Below are positions 12,263 through 24,800 of a stretch of DNA of 64,000 nt, one piece after another. The DNA lies in assembly GCA_014843695.1 (NCBI GenBank), contig CM026397.1:48933217-48997216 (forward strand), written 5' to 3'. The first letter of the stretch is position 1. Each line of letters starts with the position of its first letter. The notes below the pieces were generated by a model. It was not told where the DNA came from. It ran no database searches and was given only the letters and a program-made list of their open reading frames with translations. The DNA is from Archivesica marissinica (lineage: Eukaryota; Mollusca; Bivalvia; Venerida; Vesicomyidae). The translations under genes were made by a program, and so were the position numbers.

Positions 12263-14570
12263 TCAGGGTCAGACGGGGGGATCAAACCTGCGATCCCTTG
12301 TCTATGCAACATAGTGCGCTGTTCTATCAGGGTCAGACGGGGGGGGGGGATCAAACCTGCGATCCCTTGTCTATACAACATAGTGTGCTGTTCTATCAGG
12401 GTCAGACGGGGGGATCAAACCTGCGATCCCTTGTCTATACAACATAGTGCGCGTTCTATCAGGGTCAGACGGGGGATCAAACCTGCGATCCCTTGTCTAT
12501 ACAACATAGTGCGCGGTTCTATCAGGGTCAGACGGGGGATCAAACCGCGATCCCTTGTCTATACAACATAGTGCGCTGTTCTATCAGGGTCAGACGGGGA
12601 TCAAACCTGCGATCCCTTGTCTATACAACATAGTGCGCTGTTCTATCAGGGTCAGACGGGGGGATCAAACCTGCGATCCCTTGTCTATACAACATAGTGC
12701 GCTGTTCTATCAGGGTCAGACGGGGGATCAAACCTGCGATCCCTTGTCTATACAACATAGTGCGCTGTTCTATCAGGGTCAGACGGGGGATCAAACCTGC
12801 GATCCCTTGTCTATACAACATAGTGCGCTGTTCTATCAGGGTCAGACGGGGATCAAACCTGTGATCCCTTGTCTATACAACATAGTGCGCTGTTCTATCA
12901 GGGTCAGACGACAAACCCACCCAACAACAACCCACACAACGGGGGATCAAACCTGCGATCCCTTGTCTATACAACATAGTGCGCGTTCTATCAGGGTCAG
13001 ACGGGGGATCAAACCTGCGATCCCTTGTCTAACAACAACCCACACAACACAAACCACCCCAACAACAACCCACACAACACAAACCACCCCATACAACATA
13101 GTGCGCTGTTCTATCAGGGTCAGACGGGGGGATCAAACCTGCGATCCCTTGTCTATACAACATAGTGCGCTGTTCTATCAGGGTCAGAAGGGGGATCAAA
13201 CCTGCGATCCTTGTCTATACAACATAGTGCGCTGTTCTATCAGGGTCAGACGGGGGATCAAACCTGCGATCCCTTGTCTATACAACATAGTGCGCTGTTC
13301 TATCAGGGTCAGACGGGGGATCAAACCTGCGATCCCTTGTCTATACAACATAGTGCGCTGTTCTATCAGGGTCAGACGGGGGATCAAACCTGCGATCCCT
13401 TGTCTATACAACATAGTGCGCTGTTCTATCAGGGTCAGACGGGGGATCAAACCTGCGATCCCTTGTCTATACAACATAGTGCGCTGTTCTATCAGGGTCA
13501 GACGGGGGATCAAACCTGCGATCCCTTGTCTATACAACATAGTGCGCTGTTCTATCAGGGTCAGACGGGGGATCAAACCTGCGATCCCTTGTCTATACAA
13601 CATAGTGCGCTGTTCTATCAGGGTCAGACGGGGGATCAAACCTGCGATCCCTTGTCTATACAACATAGTGCGCTGTTCTATCAGGGTCAGACGGGGGATC
13701 AAACCTGCGATCCCTTGTCTATACAACATAGTGCGCTGTTCTATCAGGGTCAGACGGGGGATCAAACCTGCGATCCCTTGTCTATACAACATAGTGCGCT
13801 GTTCTATCAGGGTCAGACGGGGGATCAAACCTGCGATCCCTTGTCTATACAACATAGTGCGCTGTTCTATCAGGGTCAGACGGGGGATCAAACCTGCGAT
13901 CCCTTGTCTATACAACATAGTGCGCTGTTCTATCAGGGTCAGACGGGGGATCAAACCTGCGATCCCTTGTCTATACAACATAGTGCGCTGTTCTATCAGG
14001 GTCAGACGGGGGATCAAACCTGCGATCCCTTGTCTATACAACATAGTGCGCTGTTCTATCAGGGTCAGACGGGGGATCAAACCTGCGATCCCTTGTCTAT
14101 ACAACATAGTGCGCTGTTCTATCAGGGTCAGACGGGGGATCAAACCTGCGATCCCTTGTCTATACAACATAGTGCGCTGTTCTATCAGGGTCAGACGGGG
14201 GATCAAACCTGCGATCCCTTGTCTATACAACATAGTGCGCTGTTCTATCAGGGTCAGACGGGGGATCAAACCTGCGATCCCTTGTCTATACAACATAGTG
14301 CGCTGTTCTATCAGGGTCAGACGGGGGGATCAAACCTGCGATCCCATGTCTATACAACATAGTGCGCTGTTCTATCAGGGTCAGACGGGGGGATCAAACC
14401 TGCGATCCCTTGTCTATACAACATAGTGCGCTGTTCTATCAGGGTCAGACGGGGGATCAAACCTGCGATCCCTTGTCTATACAACATAGTGCGCTGTTCT
14501 ATCAGGGTCAGACGGGGGGATCAAACATGCGATCCCTTGTCTATACAACATAGTGCGCTGTTCTATCATG
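12258..14570. repeat. 63-bp tandem array, about 36 copies, grown from a SINE-A tRNA end
   Basis: Unit: GGGTCAGACGGGGGATCAAA + CCTGCGATCCCTTGTCTATA + CAACATAGTGCGCTGTTCTA + TCA. The first part equals the B-box end of SINE-A. From 13240 to 14300 the copies are almost identical. Because 63 is a multiple of three and the unit has no stop in several frames, long open frames (up to 623 codons) arise on both strands; these are not genes. Two inserts of ACAACAACCCACACAAC type interrupt it at 12910-12941 and 13031-13090. Confidence 0.95.
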
Positions 14571-14756
14571 GTTTTCGGCGGCATTCTGTGGCTTTCTGCG
14601 GAAAGCTATTTAGTGACACCAGTTTTAGTGTAAGATTTGTCTTGCATTGTTCCGCATGGATTTGATAACCATATTTATGATAATAAAAGTGATGACTGAC
14701 TATTAGTTATATATTCAAATTATTTATTGCAAAACTATAGGTATATCAGCCATTAC

Positions 14757-14842
14757 CGTTAGTCCTTTAGCAATACTCTGAGCACCTTCCCGTCGGAACT
14801 GATTCCAGCTGAGATCTAACGTGTGGATGGCACAGTTTTCCG
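14757..14842 (-). CDS. LRRC74-like exon 8 (leucine-rich repeat)
   Basis: 86 nt between ATTTCAG| and |GTAATG, phase 1 to phase 0. Codes for IHTLDLSWNQFRREGAQSIA, one full repeat. The 63-bp array starts about 190 bases downstream in the intron. Confidence 0.8.
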
Positions 14843-14899
14843 CTGAAATACAATACAGATTGCATACAGATGTAGCAACACTTATCTCTCGTGAAAGTT

Positions 14900-15090
14900 A
14901 TGATAGTGTAGGTGTAACTCGTTCACTTCATATGCGGAAAGCCCGTAGTTTGCGCCCAGCTGTAGCTGTTAATATTGTGCCCTTAGGCAAGGCATTTAAT
15001 TTCCTCTTCTCTTTCCCTCATGGCTGTAGGATGTAAGATGTAAGATGTAGGAATTTGTTTCGCGATCGAGCTAAAATAAATTTGTATAAA
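14900..15090 (+). mobile_element. SINE-B, degenerate
   Basis: GTTATGATAGTGTAGGTGTA, TTCACTTCATATGCGGAAAG, TGTGCCCTTAGGCAAGGCAT and TCGCGATCGAGCTAAAATAA follow the order of SINE-B (reference copy 39208-39445). Confidence 0.6.
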
Positions 15091-15298
15091 CTATATACCG
15101 GTAAACTAATGTTTAATTGTAGTCAATCTAAATTAAATCACTGCCACTTTGTCAAGTGAGAGATTAAGTCATTAATTTAACACGCGGACTTAATATGCTA
15201 ACTTGGGAACCTCTGTGATAATATGGATATGGTGTTTGTCTAGTAAATGAGTTCGAGCCCAGCCAATGGCAGTATGGTGATATACTTATGCAGTGCTC

Positions 15299-15384
15299 TT
15301 AAATTCCACATTGCCTCCTCTCTCCCACATTGCCTCCTCTCTCCCACATTGCCTCCTCTCTCCCACATTGCCTCCTTTCTCCCA
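15299..15384 (+). repeat. 19-bp tandem repeat inside a SINE-B piece
   Basis: CACATTGCCTCCTCTCTCC occurs four times. It is the CACATTGCCTCTTCTCTC segment of SINE-B, preceded by AAATTC as in the element. Confidence 0.8.
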
Positions 15385-15592
15385 CAACGATTGCGAATCA
15401 TTCTCGTTTGCGCGGATGAAAGCGTAACTGTGATCAAACGTGTGGGAAGAAACCGGAGTACCTGGAGAAAACCCACCTGTCCGATCTGGCGACCACCGTA
15501 CCATCTCACATACGTCCCGGTCCGAGGATCGAACCCAGGTTGCATTGGTGAAAAGCGAGCGCGCTAACCACTGCGCTAATCGGACAGCCAAT
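15385..15592 (-). mobile_element. SINE-C copy
   Basis: On the minus strand: TGTCCGATTAGCGCAGTGGT (A-box), GGGTTCGATCCTCGGACC (B-box), then CGCCAGATCGGACAGGTGGG and TTTTCTCCAGGTACTCCGG. It is joined directly to SINE-B pieces on both sides. Confidence 0.75.
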
Positions 15593-15599
15593 CTGAATT

Positions 15600-15775
15600 G
15601 TTCGGTTAGTTTATACAAATTTATTTTAGCTCGATTGCGAAACAAGTTATTTCAACTGATATAAATCACTCTCGAGACCTCATTCCTGATGGAATCCATC
15701 GTCACGAGGGAGAGAGAAGAGGCAACGTGGAATTTAAATGCCTTGCCTAAGGGCACAATCGTAACGGCTCCAGTG
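15600..15775 (-). mobile_element. SINE-B, tail part
   Basis: Minus strand, from GGAGCCGTTACGATTGTGCC through GGAATGAGGTCTCGAGAGTG to CGAGCTAAAATAAATTTG. The tRNA head is missing. Confidence 0.7.
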
Positions 15776-15799
15776 TTCATATATATTGTCTCCACTTAC

Positions 15800-15881
15800 A
15801 TATCATTTCTTCGAACAATGGCGACGACTCATCCCCGAACAAGTTGTGGCTGAGATCTACGTGTTCCAACTCCGGATGATC
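15800..15881 (-). CDS. LRRC74-like exon 7 (leucine-rich repeat)
   Basis: 82 nt between TTTTCCAG| and |GTAAGT, phase 0 to phase 1. Codes for HPELEHVDLSHNLFGDE followed by a short helix, a typical repeat. Confidence 0.75.
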
Positions 15882-16049
15882 CTGGAAAACCAAACGTGAA
15901 CACTTTAATGGCCAGATAACATGATTGTACGTTTGCAACTGGATTACACATATAGTACATATATATGTTGGTACTTTATGTGGTGTTATTATTCACATTT
16001 ATGATGCCTATTAACACATTCAATGTTATAATATGTGCGTTAATTGTAT

Positions 16050-16228
16050 GTGGAAGTCGTGATAGCGCAGTGGTAGTGCTTTCGCTTCAAGTGCGAAAGG
16101 CCCATATTAATCACTCTCAAGACGTGGAATTTAAATGCCTTGGCTAAGGGCATAATCGTAACAGCTCCAGCGTTGCTCGAACTCCGGGCCTTTCGCAAAA
16201 GGGCTACCACTGCGCTATCATGACCTCC
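16050..16228. mobile_element. Head-to-head SINE-B dimer
   Basis: A plus-strand head (GTGATAGCGCAGTGGTAGTG, CGCTTCAAGTGCGAAAGGCC) is fused to an inverted body and head (GGGCATAATCGTAACAGCTC, CCGGGCCTTTCGC, CACTGCGCTATCATGACC). The two heads can pair into a long hairpin. Confidence 0.65.
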
Positions 16229-16336
16229 TCATATTTGTTGGCAAAAATGTGAATATAACATCAACAAATAGTCCCCACCACCACACCAAGCCCAACCTAA
16301 AGTCACCAGCACATGACATTTTATTAATTCGTGTGT

Positions 16337-16607
16337 GTGTTTAAGTTTATTTATCGTCGCTACCAGTTACCAATATGAGCGACGCCTACTGAAGAGATTA
16401 GTCATTTCAGATTGTTGGAGGATAGTGCGATGATACAGACAGAGACCCATTCCAGAGTCTCCTCTGGTTGTTTTACGTGCAAAGTGTAAAGCACCGACAC
16501 GAGACCTCGGTTTAAAGTCCCATCTATTACGGTCAGATGGGGGATCGAACCTGCGATCCTTGGATTACCAGTCCAACGTGTTAACCACTGGACTACAGAT
16601 CCGTCTG
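16337..16607 (-). mobile_element. SINE-A copy
   Basis: Complete with the tRNA-like end (GATGGGGGATCGAACCTGCG, TTGGATTACCAGTCCAACG) and the usual body; a short deletion follows CATCTATTA. Confidence 0.8.
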
Positions 16608-16751
16608 TATATTAATTTGTGATGGCAGTACGCTAAGTTGACATCATGATTTCGTGAAGTTGACATGAATTTGTGAAGTTGAAACAGTGGATTGATGAAA
16701 TATCGAATGTCCCCCCCCCCCGGGATTTCGGACAATGACATAATTATGTAC

Positions 16752-16801
16752 CTGTATTGCTTTTGCTAAAAGAATGGCATCTACGTTAGAGAACTCTTCA
16801 C
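16752..16801 (-). CDS. LRRC74-like exon 6 (50-nt exon)
   Basis: A very short exon between CTTCAG| and |GTACAT. It takes phase 1 from exon 5 and leaves phase 0, coding GEEFSNVDAILLAKAIQ, the second half of a repeat. The intron before it is over 15 kb of mostly tandem repeats, and a MITE begins about 30 bases upstream of its acceptor. Confidence 0.65.
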
Positions 16802-16832
16802 CTGAAGTTATAAAACACATAATTGCATCAAA

Positions 16833-16958
16833 TACAGTCAAACTTGTGTTAGTGGTCATCTCTATTAAGCAATCAGTTTCCAGATTACCAATACGTTGTT
16901 TTATTATACATTTAAACTCTATTAAGCAGTCATATGTGCTAAGAAGCCACTTTTTAAT
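16833..16958. mobile_element. MITE-1, right-truncated copy
   Basis: TACAGTCAAACTTGTGTTAG at the left, then TGGTCATCTCTATTAAGCA. The mirror end is lost. It starts 30 bases from the exon 6 acceptor. Confidence 0.65.
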
Positions 16959-17237
16959 AAGTTTAAACTTTATTTATTTTACAATGATTGCGAGGCAAGT
17001 TCTAACAACTTATATTAATCACTCTCGTTGGCGCAGATGAAAGCGTAAATGTGGTCATTCGTGTGGGAGGAAACCGGAGTACCCGGAGAAAACCCACCTG
17101 TCCGATCTGGCGACCACCGTACCATCTCACATACTTCCCGGTCTGACGATCGAATCCGGGTTGTATTTGCAAGAAGCGAGCGCGCTAACCACTGCGCTAA
17201 TCGGACAGCCGCTAACCACTGCGCTAATCGGACAGCC
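16955..17237 (-). mobile_element. SINE-C copy with duplicated end
   Basis: Contains CGGAGTACCCGGAGAAAACC and CCGATCTGGCGACCACCGTA. CGCTAACCACTGCGCTAATC + GGACAGCC occurs twice in a row at 17189-17234. Confidence 0.75.
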
Positions 17238-17289
17238 GAGGGCGATTTGTTGTATTGGGTGAATTTTAATGTTAGCTATATTCTCTTAT

Positions 17290-18305
17290 GTCAAATTAAA
17301 ACTTACTCGTGAATCATTCTGCTATATGGAGCATTAAGTGGTGTAAATGATCTGGCGCCAAATTAATGCTTACTCGTGAATAATTCTGCTATATGGAGCA
17401 TTAAGTGGTGTAAATGATCTGGTGCCAAAGTAATGCTTACTCGTGAATAATTCTGCTATATGGAGCATTAAGTGGTGTAAATGATCTGGTGCCAAAGTAA
17501 TGCTTACTCGTGAATAATTCTGCTATATGGAGCATTAAGTGGTGTAAATGATCTGGCGCCAAAGTAATGCTTACTCGTGAATAATTCTGCTATATGGATC
17601 ATTACGTGATGTAAATGATCTGGTGCCAAAGTAATACTTACTCGTGAATAATTCTGCTATATGGATTATTACGTGATGTAAATGATCTGGTGCCAAAGTA
17701 ATGCTTACTCATGAATAATTCTGCTATATGGATTATTACGTGATGTAAATGATCTGGTGCCAAAGTAATGCTTACTCATGAATAATTCTGCTATATGGAG
17801 CATTACGTGATGTAAATGATCTGGTGCCAAAGTAATACTTACTCGTGAATAATTCTGCTATATGGATTATTACGTGATGTAAATGATCTGGTGCCAAAGT
17901 AATGCTTACTCATGAATAATTCTGCTATATGGATTATTACGTGATGTAAATGATCTGGTGCCAAAGTAATGCTTACTCATGAATAATTCTGCTATATGGA
18001 GCATTACGTGATGTAAATGATCTGGTGCCAAAGTAATACTTACTCGTGAATAATTCTGCTATATGGATTATTACGTGATGTAAATGATCTGGTGCCAAAG
18101 TAATGCTTACTCATGAATAATTCTGCTATATGGATTATTACGTGATGTAAATGATCTGGTGCCAAAGTAATGCTTACTAGTGAATAATTCTGCTATATGG
18201 AGCATTACGTGGTGTAAATGATATGGTGCCAAAGTAATACTTACTCATGAATAATTCTGCTATATGGATCATTAAGTGGTGTAAATGATATGGTGCCAAA
18301 GTAAC
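17290..18305. repeat. 67-bp tandem array, about 15 copies
   Basis: Unit: TAATTCTGCTATATGGAGCA + TTAAGTGGTGTAAATGATCT + GGTGCCAAAGTAATGCTTAC + TCGTGAA. Blocks with GGATTATTACGTGATG alternate in a higher-order pattern of three units between 17620 and 18130. Confidence 0.95.
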
Positions 18306-18475
18306 ATCTAGTCTGCATCGTTACATAGCAGTGTGATTTTCAGCCCAGAATGAACCACGATGGGTTGAGGGTGATTAGGTTGTGTTCGGCATTGCCCCTT
18401 CTCTCTCCCTCATGTTGACATATTCCACCAGGAATGACGTCTCGAGAGCAAATATTTTAAATGGGTTTATGACGA

Positions 18476-18675
18476 TACAGTCTACATCCGTTATGTCGAA
18501 TTCCGTCTGACCAAACAAAATACTTAAAATAACCAAAGTTTGACTTAACGAAATTCGATATAAACGTATCCAGTTATATGGAAAATGATAGTGTCTGAAA
18601 CGGGACTTTGATCCGACTTCGAGATAACCGGAGATTTCGACATAACCGACGTTGACATAACGGATGTAGACTGTA
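18476..18675. mobile_element. MITE-2, unexpanded copy
   Basis: 200 bp with inverted ends TACAGTCTACATCCGTTATG and CATAACGGATGTAGACTGTA, TA at both ends. No coding capacity. Confidence 0.8.
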
Positions 18676-18732
18676 TATATCTGACATGTCTTATGGTGAT
18701 AATGCTGAACTTCTGTTTGGTTTTGGATATGT

Positions 18733-18845
18733 TAATTTATCGTCGCCCCTTGATTGTTCTGGGCGACGCCTCCAGACGTATTTCTTCCCCCAGGATAGTG
18801 CAATATACAGAAGATGATCCAATTCCTGAAGCATCCATGGTTCAT
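18733..18845 (-). mobile_element. SINE-A, left (3') part, flanking the 41-bp array
   Basis: TTAATTTATCGTCGCC, GGCGACGCCTCC and CAGGATAGTGCAAT match the SINE-A body in order, down to CTGGTTC-type sequence where the array starts. The other part of this SINE is at 32151-32266. Confidence 0.75.
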
Positions 18846-21800
18846 GTCCGGTGCAGAGCACCGATACATCACTGGTTCATGTACATGTCCGGTATAGAGC
18901 ACTGACACATCACTGGTTCATGTGCATGTCCGGTATAGAGCACCGATACATCACACATCACTGGTTCATGTACATATCAGGTATAGAGCACCGATACATC
19001 ACTGGTTCATGTACATGTCCTGTATAGAGCACCGATACATCACTGGTTCATGTACATGTCCGGTATAGAGCACCGATACATCACTGGTTCATGTACATGT
19101 CCGGTATATAGCAACGATACATCACTGGTTCATGTACATGTCCGGTATAGAGCACCGATACATCACTGGTTCATGTACATGTCCGGTATATAGCAATGAT
19201 ACATCACTGGTTCATGTACATGTCCGGTATAGAGCACCGATACATCACTGGTTCATGTACATGTCCGGTATAGAGCACCGATACATCACTGGTTCATGTA
19301 CATGTCCGGTATAGAACACAGATACATCACTGGTTCATTTGCATGTCCGGTATAAAGCACCGATACATCACTGGTTCATGTACATGTCCGGTATATAACA
19401 CCGATACATCACACATCACTGGTTCATGTACATGTCCGGTATAGAGCACCGATACATTACTGGTTCATGTACATGTCCGGTATATAGCACCGATACATCA
19501 CTGGTTCATGTACATGTCCGGTATAGAGCACCGATACATCACTGGTTCATGTACATGTCCGGTATAGAGCACCGATACATCACACATCACTGGTTCATGT
19601 ACATGTCCGGTATAGAGCACCGATACATCACACATCACTGGTTCATGTACATGTCCGGTATAGAGCACCGATACATCCCTGGTTCATGTACATGTCCGGT
19701 ATAGAGCACCGATATATCACACATCACTGGTTCATGTACATGTCCAGTATAGAGCACCGATACATCACTGGTTCATGTACATGTCCGGTATAGAGCACCG
19801 ATACATCACTGGTTCATGTACATGTCCGGTATAGAGCACCAATACATCAGACATCACTGGTTCATGTACATGTCCGGTATAGAGCACCGATACATCACAC
19901 ATCACTGGTTCATGTACATGTCCGGTATAGAGCACCGATACATCACTGGTTCATGTCCATGTCCGGTATAGAGCACGATACATCACTGGTTCATGTACAT
20001 GTCCAGTATAGAGCACAGATACATCACTGGTTCATGTACATGTCTGATATAGAGCACCGATACATCACTGGTTCATGTACATGTCCGGTATAGAGCACCG
20101 ATACATCACTGGTTCATGTACATGTCCGGTGTAGAGCACGGATACATCACTGGTTCATGTACATGTCCGGTATAGAGCACCGATACATCACTGGTTCATG
20201 TACATGTCCGGTATAGAGCACCGATACATCACTGGTTCATGAACATGTCCGGTATAGAACACCGATACATCCCTGGTTCATGTACATGTCCGGTATAGAG
20301 CACCGATACATCACTGGTTCATGTCCATGTCCGGTATAGAGCACGATACATCACTGGTACATGTCCATGTCCGGTATATAGAGCACCGATACATCACACA
20401 TCACTGGTTCATGTCCATGTCCGGTATAGAGCACCGATACATCACTGGTTCATGTACATGTCCGGTATAGAGCACCGATACATCACTGGTTCATGTACAT
20501 GTCCGGTATAGAGCACCGATACATCACTGGTTCATGTACATGTCCGGTATATAGCACCGATACATCACACATCACTGGTTAATGTACATGTCCGGTATAG
20601 AGCACCGATACATCACTGGATCATGTACATGTCCGGTATAGAGCACCGATACATCACTGGTTCATGTACATGTCCGGTATAGAGCACCGATACATCACTG
20701 GTTCATGTACATGTCCGGTATAGAGCACCGATACATCACTGGTTCATGTACATGTCCGGTATAGAACACCGATACATCACACATCACTGGATCATGTACA
20801 TGTCCGGTATAGAGCACCGATACATCACTGGTTCATGTACATGTCCGGTATAGAGCACCGACACATCACTGGTTCATGTACATGTCCGGTATAGAGCACC
20901 GATACATCACTGGTTCATGTACATGTCCGGTATAGAGCACCGATACATCACTGGTTCATGTACATGTCCGGTATAGAGCACCGATACATCCCTGGTTCAT
21001 GTACATGTCCGGTATAGAGCACCGATACATCACACATCACTGGTTCATGTACATGTCCGGTATAGAGCACTGATACATCCCTGGTTCATGTACATGTCCG
21101 GTATAGAGCACCGATACATCACTGGTTCATGTACATGTCCGGTATAGAGCACCGATAAACATCACTGGTTCATGTACATGTCCGGTATAGAGCACCGATA
21201 CATCACTGGTTCATGTACATGTCGGTATAGAGCACCGATACATCACACATCACTGGTTCATGTACATGTCCGGTATAGAGCACCGATACATCACTGGTTC
21301 ATGTACATGTCCGGTATAGAGCACCGATACATCACTGGTTCATGTACATGTCTGGTATAGAGCACCGATACATCACTGGTTCATGTACATGTCCGGTATA
21401 GAGCACCGATACATCACTGGTTCATGTACATGTCTGGTATAGAGCACCGATACATCACTGGTTCATGTACATGTCCGGTATAGAGCACCGATACATCACT
21501 GGTTCATGTACATGTCTGGTATAGAGCACCGATACATCACTGGTTCATGTACATGTCCGGTATAGAGCACCGATACATCACCATGGTTCATGTACATGTC
21601 CGGTATAGAGCACCGATACATCACTGGTTCATGTACATGTCCGGCATAGAGCACCGATACATCACTGGTTCATGTACATGTCCGGTATAAAGCACCGATA
21701 CATCACCATGGTTCATGTACATGTCCGGTATAGAGCACCGATACATCACTGGTTCATGTACATGTCCGGTATAGAGCACCGATACATCACTGGTTCATGT

Positions 21801-24800
21801 ACATGTCCGGTATAGAGCACCGATACATCACTGGTTCATGTACATGTCCGGTATAGAGCACCGATACATCACTGGTTCATGTACATGTCCGGTATATAGC
21901 ACCGATACATCACTGGTTCATGAACATGTCCGGTATAGAGCACCGATACATCCCTGGTTCATGTACATGTCTGGTATAGAGCACCAATACATCACTGGTT
22001 CATGTACATGTCCAGTATAGAGCACCGATACATCACTGGTTCATGTACATGTCCGGTATAGAGCACCGATACATCACACCTGGTTCATGTACATGTCCGG
22101 TATAGAGCACCGATACATCACTGGTTCATGTACATGTCCGGTATAGAGCACCGATACATCACTGGTTCATGTACATGTCCGGTATAGAGCACCGATACAT
22201 CACTGGTTCATGTACATGTCCGGTATAGAGCACCGATACATCCCTGGTTCATGTACATGTCCGGTATAGAGCACCGATACATCACATATCACTGGTTCAT
22301 GTACATGTCCGGTATAGAGCACCGATACATCACTGGTTCATGTACATGTCCGGTATAGAGCACCGATACATCACTGGTTCATGTACATGTCCGGTATAGA
22401 GCACCGATACATCACTGGTTCATGTACATGTCCGGTATAGAGCACCGATACATCACTGGTTCATGTACATGTCCGGTATAGAGCACCGATACATCACTGG
22501 TTCATGTACATGTCCGGTATAGAGCACCGATACATCACTGGTTCATGTACATGTCCGGTATAGAGCACCGATACATCACTGGTTCATGTACATGTCCGGT
22601 ATAGAGCACCGATACATCAATGGTTCATGTACATGTCTGGTATAGAGCACCGATACATCCCTGGTTCATGTACATGTCCGGTATAGAGCACCGATACATC
22701 CCTGGTTCATGTACATGTCCGGTATAGAGCACCGATACATCACTGGTTCATGTACATGTCCGGTATAGAGCACCGATACATCACTGGTTCATGTACATGT
22801 CCGGTATAGAGCACCGATACATCACTGGTTCATGTACATGTCCGGTATAGAGCACCGATACATCACTGGTTCATGTACATGTCCGGTATAGAGCACCGAT
22901 ACATCACTGGTTCATGTACATGTCCGGTATAGAGCACCGATACATCCCTGGTTCATGTACATGTCCGGTATAGAGCACCGATACATCACTGGTTCATGTA
23001 CATGTCCGGTATAGAGCACCGATACATCACTGGTTCATGTACATGTCCGGTATAGAGCACCGATACATCACTGGTTCATGTACATGTCCGGTATAGAGCA
23101 CCGATACATCACTGGTTCATGTACATGTCCGGTATAGAGCACCGATACATCACTGGTTCATGTACATGTCCGGTATAGAGCACCGATACATCACTGGTTC
23201 ATGTACATGTCCGGTATAGAGCACCGATACATCACTGGTTCATGTACATGTCCGGTATAGAGCACCGATACATCACTGGTTCATGTACATGTCCGGTATA
23301 GAGCACCGATACATCACTGGTTCATGTACATGTCCGGTATAGAGCACCGATACATCACTGGTTCATGTACATGTCCGGTATAGAGCACCGATACATCACA
23401 CATCACTGGTTCATGTACATGTCCGGTATAGAGCACCGATACATCACTGGTTCATGTACATGTCCGGTATAGAGCACCGATACATCACTGGTTCATGTAC
23501 ATGTCCGGTATAGAGCACCGATACATCACTGGTTCATGTACATGTCCGGTATAGAGCACCAATACATCACATGTCACTGGATCATGTACATGTCCGGTAT
23601 AGAGCACCGATACATCACACATCACTGGTTCATGTACATGTCCGGTATAGAGCACCGATACATCACTGGTTCATGTACATGTCCGGTATAGAGCAACGAT
23701 ACATCACTGGTTCATGTACATGTCCGGTATAGAGCACCGATACATCACTGATTCATGTACATGTCCGGTATAGAGCACCGATACATCACTGGTTCATGTA
23801 CATGTCCGGTATAGAGCACCGATACATCACTGGTTCATGTACATGTCTGGAATAGAGCACCGATACATCCCTGGTTCATGTACATGTCCGGTATAGAGCA
23901 CCGATACATCCCTGGTTCATGTACATGTCCGGTATAGAGCACCGATACATCCCTGGTTCATGTACATGTCTGGTATAGAGCACCGATACATCACTGGTTC
24001 ATGTACATGTCCGGTATAGAGCACGGATACATCACACATCACTGGCTCATGTACATGTCCGGTATAGAGCACCGATACATCACTGGTTCATGTACATGTC
24101 CGGTATAGAGCACCGATACATCCCTGGTTCATGTACATGTCCGGTATAGAGCACCGATACATCACTGGTTCATGTACATGTCCGGTATAGAGCACCGATA
24201 CATCACTGGTTCATGTACATGTCCGGTATAGAGCACCGATACATCACTGGTTCATGTACATGTCCGTATAGATCACCGATACATCACTGGTTCATGTACA
24301 TGTCCGGTATAGAGCACCGATACATCCCTGGTTCATGTACATGTCCGGTATAGAGCACCGACACATCACACATCACTGGTTCATGTACATGTCCGTATAG
24401 AGCACCGATACATCACTGGTTCATGTACATGTCCGGTATAGAGCACCGATACATCACTGGTTCATGTACATGTCCGGTATAGAGCACCGATACATCACTG
24501 GTTCATGTACATGTCCGGTATAGAGCACCGATACATCCCTGGTTCATGTACATGTCCGGTATAGAGCACCGACACATCACACATCACTGGTTCATGTACA
24601 TGTCCGGTATAGAGCACCGATACATCACTGGTTCATGTACATGTCCGGTATAGAGCACCGATACATCACTGGTTCATGTACATGTCCGGTATAGAGCACC
24701 GATACATCACTGGTTCATGTACATGTCCGGTATAGAGCACCGATACATCCCTGGTTCATGTACATGTCCAGTATAGGGCACAGATACATCACACATCAGT

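Noticed and set aside
12555..14426. Open frames of 623, 383 and 366 codons on both strands
   Set aside because: They translate the 63-bp repeat, whose length is a multiple of three and which lacks stops in several frames; no non-repetitive protein sequence.
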